A stretch of DNA of 44,067 nucleotides from an uncultured Bacteroidales bacterium (GTDB lineage: Bacteria > Bacteroidota > Bacteroidia > Bacteroidales > CHK158-818), in assembly GCA_949300615.1 (NCBI GenBank), contig CASGEW010000012.1:1-44067 (forward strand), read 5' to 3'. Under the pieces are notes generated by a model, which saw only the letters and a program-made list of their open reading frames with translations, was not told where the DNA came from and ran no database searches. The translations under genes were made by a program, and so were the position numbers. Positions 36,908 through 44,067 of the stretch are shown here, piece after piece. The first letter of the stretch is position 1. The number at the start of each line of letters is the position of its first letter.

Positions 36908-38353
36908 ATGATAAAAATGAATCTGTCAAAATCCATTTGTTTGTCTTTTATGGCATGGATAGTGGGTTGGTCTGTGGCGGCACAATCATTGGAAGAGGGA
37001 AAAAAATTATATAAAGAAGGGAAATTCGATCAAGCGGTAACCATATTTGAAAAGCAGATAAAAAAAACACCCAAGCAAGCAGCCCTGAATCAATGGTACG
37101 GGGCCTCTTTGTTTGAAATAGGAAAGTACGAGGAGGCTGAGCCCTATTTACGTTTTGCCGCATCAAAACGCATTCCCGAAGCCTATAAATATTTAGCCCG
37201 TTTATGTTTTGTACTGTATCAGTTTGACGAAGGCCTCGAAAACTATGATCTTTATATAAAAACGCTGAAAAAAAATCAGGAAGCAATCGATGCCCTGCAA
37301 CCGGAAATAGAGAAAATGAAAATGGGTAAACGTTTCCTTTCCAGAGTAGAAGAGGTCCAAATCATAGATAGTTTGATCGTCGATAAGAAAAATTTTTTCA
37401 CCCATTTCAGAATGTCTCCCGAGTCGGGGAAAATTTTTGATTACGGAACTTTCTTCGATACATCCGATACGCCGGAGGGCGCTACCGTGTACCAAACCCA
37501 GCGAGGCGATAAGATCGTATATGCCGATGAGCGAGAAGGAAGTGGTTTTGATATATTCAGCCGGACCCGTTTGTCCGACGACAGTTGGAGTGAACCCAGC
37601 GTAATGCGGGGGCAGTTGAATACCTCGGCCAATGAAAAATACCCGTTCTTGTTGTCCGATGGTGTAACGCTTTATTTTGCTTCCGATGGCGAAGAGTCAT
37701 TAGGAGGGTATGATATATTCGTTACCCGGTACGATTTGAACAACGATGCATATCTGGCCCCTGAAAACGTAGGGATGCCATTCAATTCTGTTTTCAACGA
37801 TTACATGATGGCCATCGACGAGATGAATAACGTCGGGTGGTTTGTTTCAGACCGTTATCAACCCGAGGGCCAACTGATCATTTACCTGTTTATCCCCAAT
37901 GCCGAGAAAGTTGTGTATCGGGGCGAAGACCAAGATTGGGCGCGTTCGTTGGCTCAGATAAGATCCATCAAGCAAACCTGGAAGCCGGATACCTCGTACG
38001 CTGAACTGATTGATCGCATCATGAATATGCCCCAAGAAGAAAAAGCCGTTCCAAAAGGCGATTTCATGTTTATTGTCAATGACAACACCATATATATACG
38101 TTTGGATGATTTTAAAAACCAGGAAGCTCGCAGCCTTTATGAAAAAGCGCAGGCTACCCGAAAAAGTCAGGAAGGGGTAGAACAGACGGTGGCCGAGTTG
38201 CGTCGTCGTTATGAAACCGAAAAAGATAAACGGGAAAGTCTCTCCAAAGATATCCTTTCCTTAGAAGAGCAGTTAAAAACGTTGTATGGGCAGACCGAAA
38301 AGTATGAGATTCAAGCTCGCAATGCTGAAATACAAACCTTGAACGGGAAATAG
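36908..38353 (+). CDS. Exported TPR / PD40 beta-propeller protein with C-terminal coiled coil
   Basis: A 481-residue exported protein. Start at 36908 (a second ATG at 36917 is possible) gives a signal peptide …WIVGWSVAAQ. Residues about 25-130 form TPR-like helices (GKKLYKEGKFDQAVTIFEKQ). The middle contains PD40/WD40-like propeller blades: GDKIVYADEREGSGFDIFSR, LYFASDGEESLGGYDIFV and VGWFVSDRYQPEGQLIIYLF. The C-terminal 60 residues are charged and coiled-coil-like. Proteins with this mix sit at the Bacteroidetes envelope, some tied to peptidoglycan or secretion, but no OmpA peptidoglycan domain is present here. It is followed by nfeD after 4 bases and floA, suggesting a role at the membrane microdomain; this is inference. 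Confidence 0.8.
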   Translation: MIKMNLSKSICLSFMAWIVGWSVAAQSLEEGKKLYKEGKFDQAVTIFEKQIKKTPKQAALNQWYGASLFEIGKYEEAEPYLRFAASKRIPEAYKYLARLCFVLYQFDEGLENYDLYIKTLKKNQEAIDALQPEIEKMKMGKRFLSRVEEVQIIDSLIVDKKNFFTHFRMSPESGKIFDYGTFFDTSDTPEGATVYQTQRGDKIVYADEREGSGFDIFSRTRLSDDSWSEPSVMRGQLNTSANEKYPFLLSDGVTLYFASDGEESLGGYDIFVTRYDLNNDAYLAPENVGMPFNSVFNDYMMAIDEMNNVGWFVSDRYQPEGQLIIYLFIPNAEKVVYRGEDQDWARSLAQIRSIKQTWKPDTSYAELIDRIMNMPQEEKAVPKGDFMFIVNDNTIYIRLDDFKNQEARSLYEKAQATRKSQEGVEQTVAELRRRYETEKDKRESLSKDILSLEEQLKTLYGQTEKYEIQARNAEIQTLNGK

Positions 38354-38357
38354 AGAG

Positions 38358-38828
38358 ATGGATATACTGATTATAGGCACACTGTTGGTTATCGGGATAT
38401 TCCTGATAATTCTCGAAATATTTTTCCTTCCCGGCATTACCATTGCCGGAATAGCCTCCGTTTTATTCTTGGCAGGAGCTGTTTACTATGCTTTTGCCGA
38501 ATTGGGAGTTGCCGAGTGCCTGATGGTCTTGGCCGTTGCCATAATCGCTTCCATTGTTGTGATAGTCTGGTTTATGCGATCCAAGACATTGAACCGGATG
38601 TCATTACATACCGAAATAGATTCTGTTGCGCCCACGTTGGTGGATGCTCGTGTAAAAGAGGGTGATACAGGCGTAACCTTGTCGCGGTTGAATCCTATGG
38701 GACAAGTGTTGATCGGAGACGAAAAGATCGAAGCCAAATCGTTGGACGGTTTTATTGACGAAGGTCAACCGATACACGTTGTTAAGGTAGAAAATACCAG
38801 CGTTATTGTAAGGATAAAACAAAATTAA
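38358..38828 (+). CDS. NfeD-like short membrane protein
   Basis: A 156-residue membrane protein of the short NfeD type. It has an N-terminal membrane region with three hydrophobic segments ([20 protein letters not shown] and two more up to residue 72) and then a soluble OB-fold domain ([27 protein letters not shown] … [13 protein letters not shown]). Such proteins are nearly always encoded beside a flotillin, and FloA follows here after 11 bases. They are thought to work with the flotillin in membrane organisation. Truncated relative to long NfeD with its ClpP-like protease domain, as expected for this subtype. Confidence 0.92.
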   Translation: MDILIIGTLLVIGIFLIILEIFFLPGITIAGIASVLFLAGAVYYAFAELGVAECLMVLAVAIIASIVVIVWFMRSKTLNRMSLHTEIDSVAPTLVDARVKEGDTGVTLSRLNPMGQVLIGDEKIEAKSLDGFIDEGQPIHVVKVENTSVIVRIKQN

Positions 38829-38839
38829 CTATAAATCAA

Positions 38840-39835
38840 ATGACTATGCCAATTGAATTTAGCTTTATTCTGTTAGCAGCCATCGTTGTTCTGGTGGTTA
38901 TCTTTTTCTATTTTGTGCCATTCCTGTTGTGGATTTCTGCTCGGGTATCAGGCGTAAGTATCTCCCTGCTGCAACTGTTCCTGATGCGTATCCGGAAAGT
39001 TCCGCCACAAGTTATTGTGCGTGCCATGATCGAGGCCCACAAAGCCGGGTTAAAAGAGATTACCCGAGACGAGTTGGAAGCACACTATTTGGCAGGAGGA
39101 CACGTTGAACGTGTTGTCCATGCGTTGGTTTCCGCATCGAAAGCCAATATAATCTTAGGCTTTCAAATGGCTACGGCCATCGACCTTGCCGGGCGCGATG
39201 TATTTGAAGCGGTACAGATGTCGGTAAATCCGAAGGTGATCGATACCCCTCCGGTGGCAGCCGTTGCCAAAGATGGGATTCAGCTGATAGCCAAGGCTCG
39301 TGTAACGGTTCGGGCCAATATCCGCCAGTTGGTGGGAGGGGCCGGCGAAGATACCGTTTTGGCGCGTGTAGGCGAAGGGATTGTCTCTTCCATCGGTTCG
39401 TCCGAAACCCATAAGAGCGTACTTGAAAATCCCGATTCCATTTCCAAGTTAGTACTGAAAAAAGGGTTGGATTCGGGTACTGCTTTTGAAATTCTCTCTA
39501 TCGACATAGCCGACATTGATATCGGAAAGAATATAGGTGCCGAGTTGCAGATAGACCAGGCGCAGGCTGATAAGAACATTGCACAGGCCAAAGCCGAAGA
39601 GCGTCGGGCCATGGCCATTGCGTTGGAACAAGAGATGAAGGCAAAGGCCCAGGAAGCCCGTGCAAAAGTTATCGAAGCCGAAGCCGAAGTGCCCAAAGCC
39701 ATGGCAGAAGCATTCCGGGTAGGGAACTTGGGTATTATGGATTACTACAAGATGAAAAACATCGAAGCAGACACCTCCATGCGTGAGGCCATAGCCAAAC
39801 CCGCTGACGGAAACGGAAAACCTTCCAAGAACTAA
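38840..39835 (+). CDS. floA: Flotillin-like protein FloA
   Basis: Flotillin/SPFH scaffold of membrane microdomains, 331 residues. An N-terminal hydrophobic hairpin ([20 protein letters not shown]) anchors it. The SPFH-like domain shows [19 protein letters not shown] and [21 protein letters not shown]. The C-terminal Ala/Glu coiled coil ([20 protein letters not shown]) and the ending [15 protein letters not shown] match YqfA/FloA. The start at 38840 is used; ATG at 38846 is possible. Last gene of the three-gene operon with a strong terminator. Confidence 0.96.
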   Translation: MTMPIEFSFILLAAIVVLVVIFFYFVPFLLWISARVSGVSISLLQLFLMRIRKVPPQVIVRAMIEAHKAGLKEITRDELEAHYLAGGHVERVVHALVSASKANIILGFQMATAIDLAGRDVFEAVQMSVNPKVIDTPPVAAVAKDGIQLIAKARVTVRANIRQLVGGAGEDTVLARVGEGIVSSIGSSETHKSVLENPDSISKLVLKKGLDSGTAFEILSIDIADIDIGKNIGAELQIDQAQADKNIAQAKAEERRAMAIALEQEMKAKAQEARAKVIEAEAEVPKAMAEAFRVGNLGIMDYYKMKNIEADTSMREAIAKPADGNGKPSKN

Positions 39836-39851
39836 TAGCCCGTTATCATAC

Positions 39852-39896
39852 AAAGACTGTTTACGAAACCCGGAAGTTTCATAAACAGTCTTTTTT
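39852..39896 (+). terminator. Terminator of the floA operon
   Basis: AAGACTGTTTA-C-GAAAC pairs with GTTTC-A-TAAACAGTCTT (one internal mismatch), followed by TTTTTT near 39891-39896. Confidence 0.85.
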
Positions 39897-39909
39897 ATAT
39901 ATTCGTTCC

Positions 39910-42183
39910 ATGAAAAAATTGCGTCATATTATTGCTTGTATTCTTTTCCCGGTTGTGTCTTTTCCGTTGCAATCGGCCGATTGTCCGACCCATTTGACCG
40001 TCGATCTGATCGAGCACGCCGATCGGGTCTGGAAAGACGGCTATATAACCGGATTGACTTTAAAAGAGATCGTATCCGCGCCTTCCAGCTATCAAACAGT
40101 GCAGGTAGCATCGGTTACACCGGCGTTCGGTTGGGTGGTAAACGATTGTCGGAATGACGTCCTGCAAACCGCTTTTCGCCTTTTGGTAGCCACCGATACC
40201 CGATTGTTGGAAAAAGATTCCGCCGATATGTGGGATAGTGGAGTCGTGTCGAGCCAAGAATCCGTATATGTCCCGTATCGGGGCAAACCGTTACAACCCT
40301 CTACGGTCTATTATTGGAAAGTAAAAAGCTTTAACAACGGCCAGGAGAGCGATTGGTCCGAAGTCGCCTCGTTCCTGACAGCAGCCCGGCTGCAAACGTA
40401 TGGGACCGCAGCCTATCCGATACAAAAAACGATACAATACCCTCGCATCATACAAAAACGGGATGGAGCGGTTCATTTCCTCGATTTTGGGAAAGACGCT
40501 TTCGGGCAATTATCCTTGACATTGAGCTCCGATACCGTATCGAACATCTCGATACACGTTGGCGAGTGTGTAAAAAATGGAGCAATAGACCGTACCCCCG
40601 GAGGAAGCAGAAGATATGCCTGTTATGAACTGAGGCTGATGCCCGGCACGCATACCTATCGTATTGTATTCCGTTCAGACGCGCGTAATACAGGAGCGCA
40701 AGCCGTAAAGATGCCGGCATATATTGGCGAGGTGTATCCTTTTCGGTACTGTGAAATAGAGAATTACAAAGGAATGCTGACCCCGCAATCCGTCCAGCGG
40801 GAGATGGTACATTATCCCTTTAATGACGAAGAGTCCGATTTCATATCGTCTGACGATACGCTGAACCAAATATGGGAACTGTGTAAATACTCCATCAAGG
40901 CCACCAGTTTTGCCGGATTGTACGTCGATGGCGATCGCGAACGGATACCCTATGAAGCCGATGCGTTGATCAATCAACTGTGCCATTATAGCGTTGACCG
41001 GGAGTTCAGTATGGCCCGTAACAGTTACGAATATTTGTTGTTCCATCCTACCTGGCCTACCGAATGGACCCTGCAATCCGTATTATTGGCCTGGTACGAC
41101 TATCTATATACGGGTAATCCGGCATCGTTACGACAATATTACGATTTGTTGAAACATAAAACCCTTTCGGCATTGGCAGGGAAGCACGGATTTATCTCGA
41201 CCGTAGAGCCCGAGCCCAGTAAAGAGGTATTGGCCTCGGTGCATTTGCACGATACCCAGATGCGCGATATCGTGGATTGGCCTCATACCGGGATTCTCGG
41301 TTTAGGCAAGAATGAAGCCGGAGAGACGGATGGATACGAATTTAAACCAGTAAATACCGTGGTAAATGCATTTCATTACCGTACGTTGGTTTTGATGGCA
41401 CACATTGCCGCAGCATTGGGGAAAACAGAAGAGGCTGCACGTTACATCGAATCTTCCGAACAGTTCAAGAAAAATTTCAACCGGTATCTGTTTGACAAGA
41501 AAAAAGGTGGATATGTCGATGGTATCGGCTCAGACCATCTTTCTCAACACGGCAATATGTTTCCATTGGCTTTTGGTTTGGTTGATAAAAAAGAGCAACG
41601 ACGCGTGGTCGATTTTATTGTATCTCGAGGGATGGCTTGTAGTGTGTATGGATCACAATTCTTGATGGAGGCGTTGTATGAAGCAGGAGCCTCCGCCGAA
41701 GCCTTGAATTTGTTGACCTCTACCGGAGAGCGGAGTTGGTATAACATGATTCGAGTTGGTTCTACCCTTTCGTTAGAAGCGTGGGATAACAAATACAAGC
41801 CGAACCAAGATTGGAATCATGCCTGGGGAGCAGCTCCGGCCAATATCATCGTCCGGAAATTGATGGGGATAGAACCGATGTTGCCGGGGTATGCCAAGGT
41901 ACGTATTTCCCCACAGCCGGATACGTTGGAGTGGGCCACTGTAACGGTTCCGACTATTCGGGGAAAGATCGAAAGCCGATTCAACCAACAAGAGGGGTAT
42001 TTTGAGCTCAATGTAAAAATCCCGGCAAACATGGTAGCAGACATCTGGTTACCATGTCCGGATCAGGGGAAGTACCGATTGCAGCATAATGGGGAATCTA
42101 TAAAATTCGTGCAAAAAGAGAATCGTATAGAGATTCCGGATGTCGGGTCAGGAACCCATTTCTTTGTGTTGAAAAGAAAATAG
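39910..42183 (+). CDS. GH78-family alpha-L-rhamnosidase-like glycoside hydrolase
   Basis: Exported enzyme of 757 residues (signal …ILFPVVSFPLQSA) likely to remove alpha-L-rhamnose from plant or bacterial glycans. The N-terminal Ig-like domain has the family pattern QTAFRLLVATDTRLL … MWDSGVVSSQESVYVPY … VYYWKVKSFNNGQESDW. The (alpha/alpha)6 catalytic domain carries GLYVDGDRERIPYEADAL, with acidic residues Asp340, Asp342 and Glu344 in the usual general-acid region, and PTEWTLQSVLLAWYDYLYTG. The C-terminal part QDWNHAWGAAPANIIVRKLMGI is also standard. It is shorter than many GH78 enzymes. No SusC/SusD, sulfatase or regulator genes accompany it, so it does not belong to a visible polysaccharide utilisation locus. 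Confidence 0.88.
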   Translation: MKKLRHIIACILFPVVSFPLQSADCPTHLTVDLIEHADRVWKDGYITGLTLKEIVSAPSSYQTVQVASVTPAFGWVVNDCRNDVLQTAFRLLVATDTRLLEKDSADMWDSGVVSSQESVYVPYRGKPLQPSTVYYWKVKSFNNGQESDWSEVASFLTAARLQTYGTAAYPIQKTIQYPRIIQKRDGAVHFLDFGKDAFGQLSLTLSSDTVSNISIHVGECVKNGAIDRTPGGSRRYACYELRLMPGTHTYRIVFRSDARNTGAQAVKMPAYIGEVYPFRYCEIENYKGMLTPQSVQREMVHYPFNDEESDFISSDDTLNQIWELCKYSIKATSFAGLYVDGDRERIPYEADALINQLCHYSVDREFSMARNSYEYLLFHPTWPTEWTLQSVLLAWYDYLYTGNPASLRQYYDLLKHKTLSALAGKHGFISTVEPEPSKEVLASVHLHDTQMRDIVDWPHTGILGLGKNEAGETDGYEFKPVNTVVNAFHYRTLVLMAHIAAALGKTEEAARYIESSEQFKKNFNRYLFDKKKGGYVDGIGSDHLSQHGNMFPLAFGLVDKKEQRRVVDFIVSRGMACSVYGSQFLMEALYEAGASAEALNLLTSTGERSWYNMIRVGSTLSLEAWDNKYKPNQDWNHAWGAAPANIIVRKLMGIEPMLPGYAKVRISPQPDTLEWATVTVPTIRGKIESRFNQQEGYFELNVKIPANMVADIWLPCPDQGKYRLQHNGESIKFVQKENRIEIPDVGSGTHFFVLKRK

Positions 42184-42208
42184 GAAGATATTTCCGTAAA
42201 GACAAAAT

Positions 42209-42239
42209 AAAAAAGGCCGTTTTATAAACGGCCTTTTTT
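42209..42239. terminator. Bidirectional terminator
   Basis: A-run plus GGCCGTTT (42209-42222) pairs with AAACGGCC plus T-run (42226-42239) around a 3-base loop; it serves the GH78 gene and the convergent OmpA-family gene. Confidence 0.88.
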
Positions 42240-42257
42240 TCGATATAGCGAGAATTT

Positions 42258-43451
42258 CTATTTCCCGGAGAAAATTACCACACGGTTCCAGTTATTGTGC
42301 GGATAGGGCTGGGTTGCACTACCACCGGCTACGGTTTCGATTCTGGAAGGATCGATTTTGTAGGTGTCGATAAGAATCTTCTTTACGGCATCTGCCCGTT
42401 TCTGGCTCAGTTTCATATTGTATTCAGCCGTACCGGTATCTTTGTCTGCATAACCGGCTATCGTGATAGAGCAGTCTGGGTTTGCGTTCATCCATTGAGC
42501 TACGTTGTAAACGTTAACAGCTTCTTCGTCGCTGATCGTTGCGCTGTTGATGGAGAAGCGTACGGCAGAGGTCAGATCTTGGTTGCAGGGTTCGGCAACA
42601 ACTGCTTCTTCTTGTATGACTACCGCTTCGGGGCACGGCGGGCACTCTTGTTCCTGGCATTGTTGAAGAGCCGCGCGCAGTTGATTTACTTTGTCATTCA
42701 GTCCGTTGATAATCATTTGTTCAGCATAAGGATCGTATGCTTTGAAACGGTTCTTTCCGAATTTGTATGTCAAACCTCCGACAGCCGATACAATCGATTC
42801 GACTTGGCTTCCACCCAATACACCGCTGAAATGGTCACCCAATACGTTTGCCCTACCTTCAATGAAGAAGTCAACATAGTGGGACAATCTGAAATTCAGG
42901 GTTAAACCGCCCGATACGGGGAAGGCGTATGTCTTATCATCCGTTCCCGTATTCTTGAAAGCATAGTTGTATCCGATACCGGCGAAAGGAATAATCGAAA
43001 AGAAGCGATCGGGATTATATCCACCAATTAGATTCGACAAGTTAAAAGTCATATCGCCGTAAATACCGAAATAACGCATATGGGTCATTACATCAGCTTG
43101 CATTGGCCAATCGTAGTGTAAAGCCCCGCCCATGGCGCTGATACGGCCCCCGATGTAGGGAGTAAACCATTTACCTACGGCAAAGTCCATTGCCAGCGTA
43201 AATTTGGAATTGCCGGCGTTATCTCCCGTATTCCAGTGGTCGGTAAAGAATGTTTGAGCACCGGCACCTAGAGAGATGTACATATTATCGCCGAAACGTT
43301 CCGAATAGAAGTGTACATTTCCCGGAAGTTCCTCCACGCTGACGGTTTCGATAACAGTTACACCATTACTCTGCGCTGCGCTTTCCTGGCTAAAAACAAA
43401 CAGGGATGCAGCAGCAAGCATTGTTGTACAAAGAAAAGGTTTTGTTTTCAT
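42258..43451 (-). CDS. OmpA-family outer-membrane protein
   Basis: A 397-residue porin-like protein linking the outer membrane to peptidoglycan. The signal peptide ends …ESAAQS; the N-terminal half is a beta barrel with alternating aromatic strands (GDNMYISLGAGAQTFF … MRYFGIYGDMTFNLSNLIGGYN … LTYKFGKNRFK). A short coiled segment and a Cys/Pro linker (QCQEQECPPCPEA) follow. The C-terminal OmpA domain (about residues 290-397) shows AVRFSINSATIS, TIAGYADKDTGTAEYNMKLS and QKRADAVKKILI with the peptidoglycan-binding Asp/Arg pattern. The family is among the most abundant Bacteroidales proteins. It lies alone, divergent from the M23-like gene. Confidence 0.95.
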   Translation of the reverse strand: MKTKPFLCTTMLAAASLFVFSQESAAQSNGVTVIETVSVEELPGNVHFYSERFGDNMYISLGAGAQTFFTDHWNTGDNAGNSKFTLAMDFAVGKWFTPYIGGRISAMGGALHYDWPMQADVMTHMRYFGIYGDMTFNLSNLIGGYNPDRFFSIIPFAGIGYNYAFKNTGTDDKTYAFPVSGGLTLNFRLSHYVDFFIEGRANVLGDHFSGVLGGSQVESIVSAVGGLTYKFGKNRFKAYDPYAEQMIINGLNDKVNQLRAALQQCQEQECPPCPEAVVIQEEAVVAEPCNQDLTSAVRFSINSATISDEEAVNVYNVAQWMNANPDCSITIAGYADKDTGTAEYNMKLSQKRADAVKKILIDTYKIDPSRIETVAGGSATQPYPHNNWNRVVIFSGK

Positions 43452-43825
43452 TTTTTTCTCTTTTTAGTTCTACAAATAATAATCTTTATTTTTTAGTTAA
43501 ACTGTCTTTTGCTTGCCATCTGTTTGTTCTCTGGCTTATTGTACAAGCTAAAAGATTGCTAAGTTTTGTATGTAGAACAATTCGGTAAATCATTCTGTTC
43601 AATGTGCGGGAAAAAAAATGTTGATTTTGTTTGGATTTCTGCAACAAAAAAAGCAAAATTTATATAGAGCGCCTCAATGATAGCCTGTTGCAAAGTTTCT
43701 AAATAATATAAAAAAGAGAAATCGCATAAAGGTATTCGCATAAATTATTAAATTTGCCGGAGATGCCTTATCCGCGGGTTGGATAAGTTTTTGCAAGTAT
43801 TTGTAAATAAAAGATATAGAACAGT
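43452..43825. other. AT-rich divergent intergenic region
   Basis: 374 bases between the OmpA-family gene and the gene at the window end. A TAAATTTG -7 box (43749-43756) faces the plus strand. On the minus strand only a spaced variant (TA-N3-TTTG, 43473-43481) is seen. No further feature recognised; short open frames are low complexity. Confidence 0.5.
43749..43756 (+). promoter_or_regulatory. -7 box of the M23-like gene
   Basis: TAAATTTG matches TAnnTTTG and lies 69 bases ahead of the ATG at 43826; no convincing -33 element. Confidence 0.45.
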
Positions 43826-44067
43826 ATGCCTAAATTACATAAACAACGAATGTTCTGGAAGAAAGTACGTTCAAAATATAAACTCTCTTTTTTCAACGAA
43901 AGCAGTCTCGAAGAGGTATGGACGTTTCGCCTCTCCCGTTTAGGAGCATTTATTGGCCTCTCCTTGTTGTTGTTTATGGTTTTTGCGGCTGTGGTAGTCC
44001 TGTTTGCCGCCACACCGTTAAAAACTTTGTTACCAGGATATTTAAAAACCGAAGACCGTGCTCAAAT
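43826..44067 (+). CDS. Membrane-anchored protein, probable M23 family metallopeptidase (partial, 3' end beyond window)
   Basis: An open frame runs from ATG 43826 to the window edge (80 codons). The visible part is a basic cytoplasmic start (MPKLHKQRMFWKKVRSKYKL), the motif FFNESSLEEVWTFRLSR, then one transmembrane helix (GAFIGLSLLLFMVFAAVVVLF) and LKTLLPGYLKTEDRAQ. From memory, this opening is typical of Bacteroidales M23 peptidases (LytM-type endopeptidases that cut peptidoglycan cross-links). The catalytic HxxxD/HxH part lies outside the window, so the family is inferred from the N terminus only. Confidence 0.65.
   Translation, partial: MPKLHKQRMFWKKVRSKYKLSFFNESSLEEVWTFRLSRLGAFIGLSLLLFMVFAAVVVLFAATPLKTLLPGYLKTEDRAQ

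Noticed and set aside
42297-42905. Plus-strand open frame of 202 codons
   Set aside because: Antisense to the OmpA-family gene, whose barrel and OmpA domain are clear.
39910-43451. Polysaccharide utilisation locus around the GH78 gene
   Set aside because: The neighbouring outer-membrane protein is OmpA-family, not SusC/SusD, and no other carbohydrate enzyme is adjacent.
43768-44013. 81-codon minus-strand frame near the window end
   Set aside because: Overlaps the better-supported plus-strand gene starting at 43826, which has a basic N terminus and a membrane helix.

Overview
The window looks like chromosomal DNA from a gut-type member of the Bacteroidales (Bacteroides, Parabacteroides, Barnesiella or Coprobacter relatives). 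Many genes are preceded by TAnnTTTG -7 boxes rather than E. coli -10 boxes, and Shine-Dalgarno sequences are mostly absent. There is also a Mfa/FimA-type lipoprotein pilus operon, an OmpA-family porin, PD40 and DUF1080 proteins, a FloA/NfeD pair and short-form groES-groEL. No tool was available to fix the genus.

Layout. 1-1290: AT-rich, no intact gene, apparent decayed coding remnants on the minus strand. 1328-3803: an efflux adaptor (MFP) and an outer-membrane channel (OMF), translationally close, with no inner-membrane RND pump between them. 3939-4014: tRNA-Arg(CCG) on minus, sharing a promoter zone with ung. 4087-6478: ung, a C_GCAxxG_C_C protein and a secreted C1B cysteine peptidase. 6539-7819 (minus): a secreted aspartic protease with two Asp-x-Gly motifs. 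8383-16308: a six-gene pilus operon (OmpA-like/DUF3575 protein, Mfa2/DUF5119-type anchor, three fimbrillin-family lipoproteins, large DUF4906-type putative tip protein). 16480-18417 (minus): groES-groEL. 18710-19780: a choloylglycine-hydrolase-family amidase. 19904-24566 (minus): a Gfo/Idh/MocA oxidoreductase followed by a HEAT-DUF1080-DUF1080 protein, the signature of 3-keto-glycoside breakdown. 24832-27871 (minus): DHH phosphoesterase, DUF4827 lipoprotein, glmM. 28074-31214: dsbD, mazG, yccF. 31223-33274 (minus): ppk1. 33379-33876: YfcE-type phosphodiesterase. 33957-35198 (minus): an unrecognised 414-residue protein behind a long structured leader. 35548-36683 (minus): TtcA-like enzyme and a DUF486/DMT membrane protein. 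36908-39835: TPR/PD40 protein, NfeD, FloA. 39910-42183: GH78 alpha-L-rhamnosidase-like enzyme. 42258-43451 (minus): OmpA-family protein. 43826-end: the start of a membrane-anchored protein that resembles the N terminus of Bacteroidales M23 peptidases.

Most of the window is ordinary housekeeping and envelope biology. The accessory points most worth a second look are the pump-less efflux pair, the pilus operon (internal hairpin; Lys instead of Arg at the likely processing site of the first subunit), the amidase with Glu where Asp is usual, the tandem DUF1080 enzyme, and the orphan gene at 33957-35198. No CRISPR array, insertion sequence, phage or integrase gene was seen.
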